A stretch of DNA of 64,000 bases. It comes from Marinisporobacter sp. Its GTDB lineage: Bacteria > Bacillota > Clostridia > Peptostreptococcales > Thermotaleaceae. Below the pieces are notes generated by a model. The model saw only the letters and a program-made list of their open reading frames with translations. It did not search any database and was not told where the DNA came from. Positions 44,280-52,700 of this stretch are shown here, piece by piece. Made by a program: the position numbers and the translations under genes. The stretch is from assembly GCA_025210395.1 (NCBI GenBank), contig JAOARV010000006.1, forward strand, positions 124,001-188,000. Direction: 5' to 3'. How positions within the stretch are numbered: position 1 is the first letter of the stretch; each line of letters starts with the position of its first letter.

Positions 44280-46739
44280 ATTAAAGGAGTAATTATGGCA
44301 GGTGGAAAAGGAACAAGATTAAGACCGCTTACTTGTGGGATTCCAAAACCAATGGTTCCTATTTTTAATAAACCTGTAATGGAATATTCAATAGAACTAT
44401 TGAAAAAATATAATATCGACGATATAGCTGTCACAATGGCATATCTTCCTTCTGTTATAACAGATTATTTTGGAGAAGGGGAAGAATGGAAGGTTCATTT
44501 AAATTATTTTACAGAGGATGTACCTCTTGGAACAGGTGGAAGTGTAAAAAATGCAGAAGCCTTTTTAGATGATACGTTTATTGTCATCAGTGGAGATGCC
44601 CTAACAGATATAGATATTAAAAAAGCCATAGAATATCATAAAGAAAAACAATCAAAAGCAACACTCGTGCTAAAAAAAGTTTCTGTACCTTTAGAATATG
44701 GTGTAGTCATTACAGATGAAATGGGCAAAATCATTAGATTTTTAGAAAAGCCAAGCTGGGGAGAAGTATTTAGTGATACAGTGAATACGGGGATTTACAT
44801 ATTAGAGCCTGAAGTGCTAAATTATTATAAAAAAGGGGACAAATTCGATTTTAGTAAGGACCTTTTTCCTCAATTATTAAGAGATGAAGTGCCTATGTAT
44901 GGTTATGTAATGGAAGATTATTGGAATGATATTGGAGATTTGACCTCTTATATGAAAACACAATTTGACATATTAGAGGGAAAAGTAAAATTCGAATTAG
45001 CTTGTAAAGAATTAGAAAAGGGCATTTGGATAGAGGAAGGGGTCAAAATAGAAGAAAATGTGACATTATCTCCGCCCCTTTATGTTGGGAAAAATTCTAA
45101 AATACATGAACATGCACAAATTGATTCTTTCAGTATTATTGGAAACAACTGCGAAATAGGGAAAGAAAGTATTTTAAAAAGAAGTATCTTATGGAAAAAC
45201 ATTAAAATAGGAAGCAGTACCCATTTAAGTGGAACAACTGTTTGTAGCAATACCCAAATAAAAAATGGAGTTAATGTGTATGAACATTCTGCTATAGGAA
45301 GCGGAAGTATTTTATCTAATGGAGTGATTGTAAAACCAAATATAAAAATTTGGCCAGATAAAAAAATCGAAGAAGATACCATTGTCCATCAAAATCTTGT
45401 ATGGGGAACAAAGCAAACGAAAACTATTTTTGGATACAAGGACATTTCAGGAGATATTAATATAGATGTTACTCCAGAATTTGCTTCAAGGCTTGGTTCA
45501 GCCTTTGCATCTAACTTAGATAGTGATGCTACAGTTGTTGTGAGCAGTGACCAGTCTAATGGGTGTGATATTATAAAAAACTCTATTATATCAGGAATCC
45601 TTTCAACAGGTGTAGGGGTGATTCATTTGAAAAATGCTTCTATGCCTATGAATCGATTTGGCGTAAGACATTATGATGCAGATGGTGGTATTCATATTCG
45701 TTTAGATCCATACAAGAAGGATTTAGCACATATTGAATTTGTAGATGAAAATGGAGCCAATATAGATAGAAATACAGAAAGAAAAATAGAAAATTTATTT
45801 AATAGAGATGATTTTAAAAGGTGTAATGTGGAAAATGTAAAAAGCGTCATGCATATTGATAATTTTGCATCTCTCTATATGCAAAATGGAATGAAGTATA
45901 TGAGTGATTTATCTAAAATTAAAAGAAAAAATCCTAAATTATTGATTAGCTCAGAATGTAAAAATGTTTTAAATTTAGCAGAAAGTTTTTTCGGATCTAT
46001 AGGGTGTCAAGTGCAATGTGAATATGGTCTACAAAAATATAAAAATTTAAATACCTATATAGACGACTTATCCCTTGAGATCAAAAAAAATAAGGAAAGT
46101 ATGGGTATGATTCTTAGTAGCAGTGGAGAGAATATCATATTGATTGATGAAAAGGGAAGGATTGTGGATAGAGATAAATACACTCTTTTAGTTGCAAGGA
46201 TTGTATTAAAGCTTGGCATAGGAAAAGAGATTATTGTTCCATATACAGCATCAAAAGTCCTTGATCAAATGGCGAACGCTTTTCAAGCTAAAATTATAAG
46301 AACAAAAACTGCTCCGAGCTATAGGATGAAGGAGCTGTTAAATGGAGATAATGATGAGAATATGCACCTACAATATATTTTGAATTATGATGGTATTCTA
46401 GCTACAGGGAAGATCATAGACTTTTTAATTAGTCAAGATTGTACATTAAGTGAATTGGTAGATGAACTTCCTAATTTTCATCTGATCAAAAAAGAAATTG
46501 CATGTGATTGGCAGGATAAGGGAAGAGTAATTAAAGAGATTATAGTCAATCATCGTCATCGAAATATGGAGCTTTTTGAAGGGGTAAAAATCCATGATGA
46601 TAAGGGATGGGCATTGATTTTACCTGATAGTGAAAGAGCAGTATTTAATGTTTATACAGAAGGCTCCTCAGAAGAATATGCACAGGAGCTTTCAACTCAA
46701 TTTAGTCAAAAAGTTGAGAGCATACTAAAAAATAAGTAG
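44280..46739 (+). CDS. Sugar-phosphate nucleotidyltransferase fused to a phosphomutase-like domain
   Basis: 819 residues counted from ATT 44280. Residues 1-~240: nucleotidyltransferase with KGVIMAGGKGTRLRPLT, SGDALTDID and TGIYILEPEVL, making NDP-sugar (GDP-mannose or UDP/ADP-glucose type). About 245-375: left-handed beta-helix hexapeptide repeats (SKIHEHAQIDSFSIIGNNCEIG). About 385-780: a phosphoglucomutase/phosphomannomutase-like region, but the phosphoserine loop usually TASHNP reads GGIHIRLDPYKKD (near 468), so the mutase site looks inactive. The start is placed at ATT because family members begin MKGVIMAGG and AAGGAG (44266-44271) lies 8 bases before it; GTG 44271 overlaps the site. Precedes the glucan synthase gene by 27 bases. 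Confidence 0.85.
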   Translation: MKGVIMAGGKGTRLRPLTCGIPKPMVPIFNKPVMEYSIELLKKYNIDDIAVTMAYLPSVITDYFGEGEEWKVHLNYFTEDVPLGTGGSVKNAEAFLDDTFIVISGDALTDIDIKKAIEYHKEKQSKATLVLKKVSVPLEYGVVITDEMGKIIRFLEKPSWGEVFSDTVNTGIYILEPEVLNYYKKGDKFDFSKDLFPQLLRDEVPMYGYVMEDYWNDIGDLTSYMKTQFDILEGKVKFELACKELEKGIWIEEGVKIEENVTLSPPLYVGKNSKIHEHAQIDSFSIIGNNCEIGKESILKRSILWKNIKIGSSTHLSGTTVCSNTQIKNGVNVYEHSAIGSGSILSNGVIVKPNIKIWPDKKIEEDTIVHQNLVWGTKQTKTIFGYKDISGDINIDVTPEFASRLGSAFASNLDSDATVVVSSDQSNGCDIIKNSIISGILSTGVGVIHLKNASMPMNRFGVRHYDADGGIHIRLDPYKKDLAHIEFVDENGANIDRNTERKIENLFNRDDFKRCNVENVKSVMHIDNFASLYMQNGMKYMSDLSKIKRKNPKLLISSECKNVLNLAESFFGSIGCQVQCEYGLQKYKNLNTYIDDLSLEIKKNKESMGMILSSSGENIILIDEKGRIVDRDKYTLLVARIVLKLGIGKEIIVPYTASKVLDQMANAFQAKIIRTKTAPSYRMKELLNGDNDENMHLQYILNYDGILATGKIIDFLISQDCTLSELVDELPNFHLIKKEIACDWQDKGRVIKEIIVNHRHRNMELFEGVKIHDDKGWALILPDSERAVFNVYTEGSSEEYAQELSTQFSQKVESILKNK

Positions 46740-46766
46740 AAAAAATAGATGGAGGGATGCAGGGAT

Positions 46767-49700
46767 ATGTTCCTCAAAAAAAGTTATAGAATAGAAAATG
46801 ATGAAAAGATAGAAATGAAGGATATTCTGCTAAATAATGATGAACTAAATGAACATGCTGTAGAGATTGCAAAATCTCATGTGATAGCAAAAAAAAGAGG
46901 AAGTATTAGATTACTTTTATCAAGATTAAGCCATAATTTTAAAACCATTTCCTCCATTTATGAAGAATTTAATAAAGAAGTAAAAAGAGGAAATGAACTA
47001 TCGCCTGCTTCTGAATGGCTTCTTGATAATTATTATAAAATAGAGGAACAAGTTCAAGTTATTCGGCAGAATGTTACAAAAGATAAATTTTTAAAGCTAC
47101 ATATTTTAGATAATGGATATTTAAAGGGCTATCCAAGAGTTTATGCTATAGCCCTTGAGCTAGTTTCTCACACAGATGGAAGATTAGATGAAGCTCTATT
47201 ATTAAATTTTGTAAAACATTACCAAACCCATAAGATACTTACTATTGGGGAAATATGGGCTCTTTCGTTGATGATTCGTCTTGCTCTTGTTGAAAAAATA
47301 AGGAATATTAGTGAAAAAATATATGAAAATCAAGAGCAATGGAAAAAAGTTGAAAGACTAGAAGTAAAGAACCAAGAAGTTCTTTTAGAAAATATAAAAA
47401 GAGATTTTAAAAATATGGATGGATTAAGTTCTTCTTATATTGAGCATCTTTTGAAAAAGCTTAGAAATGCATGTGTTGAATCAGGACATGTAATAGATAT
47501 TATTGAAAAGAAATTAATGGAATTTGATACATCTATTGACGAAATTATAGATATGGAGCATAAAGATCAAGCTGCAAGAAAAATATCTATAGGAAATAGC
47601 ATTATTAGCTTAAATATTGTTTCAAAATTAGACTGGAATGACCTATTTGAGTCTTTATCAAAGGTTGAAGAAATATTACAGATGGACCCATTAGATATTT
47701 ATAGAGCTATGGATTTTTCATCAAGAAATTATTATAGGCAGGAAGTTGAAAAAATTGCTAAGCTCTGTGGGGCATCAGAAACCCAAGTGGCAAGAAAAGC
47801 CATAGAATATGCAAAAAATGCTACTATAGAAGAGAATAAAGAGAAAGTAAAGCATGTGGGCTATTATATAATAGACCAAGGAAGAAAAACTTTATTAAAA
47901 GATTTTGATTATAAAAAATCAAAAATATATTTTCATGATTACCCTATTGCTGTATATGCAACACCTAGTATGGTTATAACAGCATGTATTACTTTATTAT
48001 TAGGGTATTATGCCTATAATGCTTCAAATAATATATTTTTAAGTATAGTAGCTGGCTGTTTTAGTTTGATTCCTGCTAGTGATATTGCTATAACTATAGT
48101 AAACTGGATCGTTACCTATAAATGTGAACCATCAATTTTACCAAAGCTTGAATATAAAGATGGGATCACAGAAGATGCCACGACTATGGTGGTTATTCCT
48201 ACCTTGGTACCAAATGAAAAAGTTTTAGAAGAGCTTTTAGAAAAGCTACAAGTATATTATTTAGGAAATAAGGATAAAAACATCTATTTTGGAGTAGCTG
48301 GAGATTTTAAAGATTCAGATACTGAATTTCAGCCTAGTGATGAGAATATTATCAAGAAAGCATTAGACGGAATAAAAGCATTAAACCATAAATATGCTAC
48401 TGATGAGGAGCGTTTCTTTTATTTTCATAGATACAGACAATTTTGTGAAAAACAGCAAAAATGGATGGGGTGGGAAAGAAAAAGAGGGGCTTTAGTAGAA
48501 TTTAATGAACTTCTTACAGGTGCAAAGGATACCTCTTATCATGTTATTTCAGGAGATTTATCTCATATTGTAGGAAAGATTCAATATATTATTACCCTGG
48601 ATGCAGATACAAATCTTCCTATAGATACAGCGAGAAAACTTATTGGTACCATCTCTCATCCTCTTAACAAAGGTGTTTTAAATAAAGAAAAGGGAATCAT
48701 AGAGGAAGGATATGGATTAATTCAGCCTCGTATTGGTGTAGATGTAGAAAGTGCAAGTAAATCTACCTTTACAAGAATTTTTGCAGGACAAGGAGGAATT
48801 GACCCTTATACCACAGCTACTTCTGATGTTTATCAGGATTTATTTGGAGAAGGTATATTTACAGGAAAAGGGATCTATAATCTTTCTGTATTTAATGAAA
48901 TACTAGGTGGTGTTATTCCAGATAATACAGTACTTAGTCATGACCTACTAGAGGGGAGTTATGTAAGAACTGGACTTACTACGGATATTGAATTGATTGA
49001 TGGTTATCCAGCAAAATATAATTCATTTATTATGAGACTACATAGATGGATCAGAGGAGATTGGCAGCTTATTAGATGGCTAGGGGCTAAGCTGAAAAAT
49101 AGAACAGGAAAGGTAGTCGACAATCCTTTATCGAACCTTTCTAAATGGAAGGTATTTGATAATTTAAGAAGAAGCCTTACTTCTTTAAGTCTTTTACTTT
49201 TATTGATTTTAGGGATTACAATTTTTCCTGGGAAATCTTTTGTTTGGGTAGCTTTTGCTAGTATTAGCTTATTCTTTCCTTGTTTGATAGAATGCTTTAA
49301 TTATATGACGAAAAAGTATTATAAAACAGCAAGGGAAAGAACAAATGGAAATTTGATCTATGGATTTAGAGCTGTTTGTTATCAAACACTATTAAATTTT
49401 GTATTCTTACCTTATCATGCTTTTATGATGCTAGATGGTATTGTAAGAACCCTTTATCGTGTATATATTTCTAAGAAAAATTTATTAGAATGGGTTACTG
49501 CAGCAGATGTAGAGAAAAAACTCAAAAACGATACCGTAAGCTTTATAAAGAGAATGAAGGTTGCTATCTTTGTGGGAGTTTTTCTGATAGCTTTAGTATG
49601 GGGAGTATCACCGAATAACTTAGGATATGCCCTTATAATAGGTTCAGTATGGGTAATATCGCCTATTATTGCCTATAAGGTAAGTAAAGAAGATATGACT

Positions 49701-52700
49701 AAGATTCAATTAGATCATGAAGATACGGCAATATTAAGAAGGTTAGCTAGAAAGACATGGGATTATTATGAAGATTTTGCAGGAGCTATGGATCACTATC
49801 TTCCTCCTGATAATTATCAAGAAGATCCAGCAAATGGAGTAGCTCATAGAACCTCTCCAACAAATATTGGTTTTTTATTGTTAGCCACTTTATCCGCTAG
49901 AGATTTTGGATACATTTCTACTATAGAAATGATAGAACGCATAGAAAAAATCTTATCGACTATTGAAAAATTAGAAACATGGAAAGGGCATTTGTATAAT
50001 TGGTATGACACAACAACTTTAGAAGTATTAAGACCCTTTTTTATTTCAACGGTAGATAGTGGAAACTTTATTGGCTATATGATTACCCTAAAGGAAGGGC
50101 TTTTAGAATACTTAAAAAAACCTATCTTAAATAAAGAAGTATTACTAGGAATAAAGGATACCCTTGAGCAAACAAGTGATGAAGAAAATAAGAAAAAGAT
50201 AGCAGCTTCTATAGAAAAAGAAAAATTAAATTTAGAAGAATGGAAAAGTTTATTCGAAAGCTTTGAAAAGAGCAATAAAATTACTAATTGGAATGAGAAA
50301 TTTCATGACATGGTAGAATCTTTTAAAAGAGAAATACATTTACTTTTTGTAGTCGAAAAAATGGAAGATGAAAACTATAAAAAATTGATACAACAAATAG
50401 AAGAGATTGATGGAAAGTTGTCTCTAATGGAGTTAAATAAACTATATAAGGATATTCTAAAAGATATCAATAAGATCTTAAAGAAAAATAATCAAGAAGA
50501 GTTGATTCAATTAAAAAACAAAATATTTATTGCTAATGAGCATGTTGAAGAAAAAATAGCACAAATCAATGATCTTATCAAAAGAATAGAAAAAATAGTA
50601 GAGGATGCAGATTTTAAAGAATTATATGATGAAAAGCAACATTTATTCTCTATAGGATATAATGTAAAAGATGAAAATTTAGTAAATTCTTATTATGATT
50701 TATTAGGTTCAGAAGCAAGACTTACTAGTTATGTGGCTATTGCAAGAAAAGAAGTACCTAAAAAGCATTGGGGAAAATTAGGAAGAGCTTTATCTATTAT
50801 AGATGGTTATAGAGGATTGGTTTCATGGACAGGAACCATGTTTGAATATTTAATGCCCCCATTGGTAATGAAAAATTATCCAAATACCTTAATGGATGAA
50901 ACTTATGGAACGGTTATAAAAGCTCAGAAAAAATATGGAGAAAAAAGAAACGTTCCTTGGGGAACCTCTGAATCAGGATATTATGCCTTTGATATTAATT
51001 TAAACTATCAATATAAGGCCTTTGGAGTACCAGATCTTGGACTAAAGAGGGGACTCATTAATGATATGGTGATCTCTCCTTATTCTACTCTTTTATCATT
51101 ACCCTTTGATGGGAAAGGAGCAATGAAAAATATCAAAAGATTGATTGCGGATGGAGTAGAAGGAAATTATGGTTTTTATGAAGCCATTGATTATACACCA
51201 GAGCGACTGCCCTTTGGAAAGAAAAAGGGGGTAATAAAAAGCTTTATGGCCCATCATCAAGGAATGGGACTCATTGCCCTTAATAATTATTTGAACGAAA
51301 ATATTATGCAGAAAAGATTTCATAGAGATCCTGTAATGAAATCAGCAGAAGTTTTACTTCAAGAAAAAACACCTATAAGAGTGCTCATTACAAAACAATA
51401 TAAGGAAGCAGTAGAGCCTTTAGAAGGAACTAAAAAAGAAGATATTTATGTGGTGAGAAAATATAAAGATTTAGATAGTAGACTTCCTAGATGTCATATG
51501 TTATCTAATGGAAGATATTCTGTCATGGTTACAGATGGAGGTAGTGGATATAGCAAGAAGGAAAAACTACAGGTAACTAGATGGAGAGAAGATAGCCTTA
51601 CAGGAAGATATGGAAACTATATTTTCGTAAAAAATTTAAATACAAACAAAGTATATGCATCTGTATTTGATCCTATAAATGTAGAGCCAGATGGCTATGA
51701 AGCAAGATTTTCACTAGATAAGGCAGAATTTATGAGAACAGATGATAATATTGATACTCATACAGAAATCGTTGTTTCCTCAGAGGACGATGCAGAAATA
51801 AGAAAAGTAACCCTTACAAACCATGGAAATGAACCGGTTGTAATAGAGCTTACGAGCTATTTTGAGACTGTTCTAGCATCTCAAGCAGCTGATCTAGCTC
51901 ATCCAGCATTTAGCAATTTGTTTATTAGAACAGAAGCAATTCTTGACTATGATAGTCTCATTGCTTCAAGGAGACCAAGGCTTGAAGAAAAGAATACTAT
52001 ATGGATGTGCCATACTATGGCAGTAGAAGGAGAAACCTTTGGAAATTTAGAATATGAAACAAATCGAGGAAATTTTGTTGGTAGAGGAAGACATATTGGC
52101 AATTCTTTTGCCTTTACAAACTCCCTTACAAATACTACAGGACCTATCCTCGATCCTATTATGAGTTTGAGAAGAAAAGTAAAAATAGCTCCTGGAAAAA
52201 TAGCCATTGTGTCTTTTATTACTTCTGTTATGAATAGTAAACAAGAGGCAATGGATATGGCAAGAAAATATTATGATCCTTCATCAACGAAAAGAGCCTT
52301 TAATCTTGCTTTTACAAGGAGTATTATAGAAACTTCTTATCTAGGGCTTAAGGCTGAGGAAATAGAGCTTTATCAAAATATGATTCCACATATTTTATAC
52401 TTGAGTCCTCATAGAAGAAAATATGAGGAGATTCTTAAGGAAAATAAAAAAGGTCAATCAGGACTTTGGGCGTATGGTATATCTGGAGACCTGCCAATAG
52501 TTTTAATAAGTATTAGTCGTGCTGAGGATATACAGGTGGTTCATGAGGCGCTCAAAGCCCATGAATATTGGAAAATGAAAGGGCTTTTTGTAGATTTAAT
52601 CATATTCAATGAAGATAAAAGTAGTTATCTACAGCCATTACAAGAGCTTTTAAATGAAACTGTACATTCGAAATATGGTCATGATGTTATGAATAAATCA

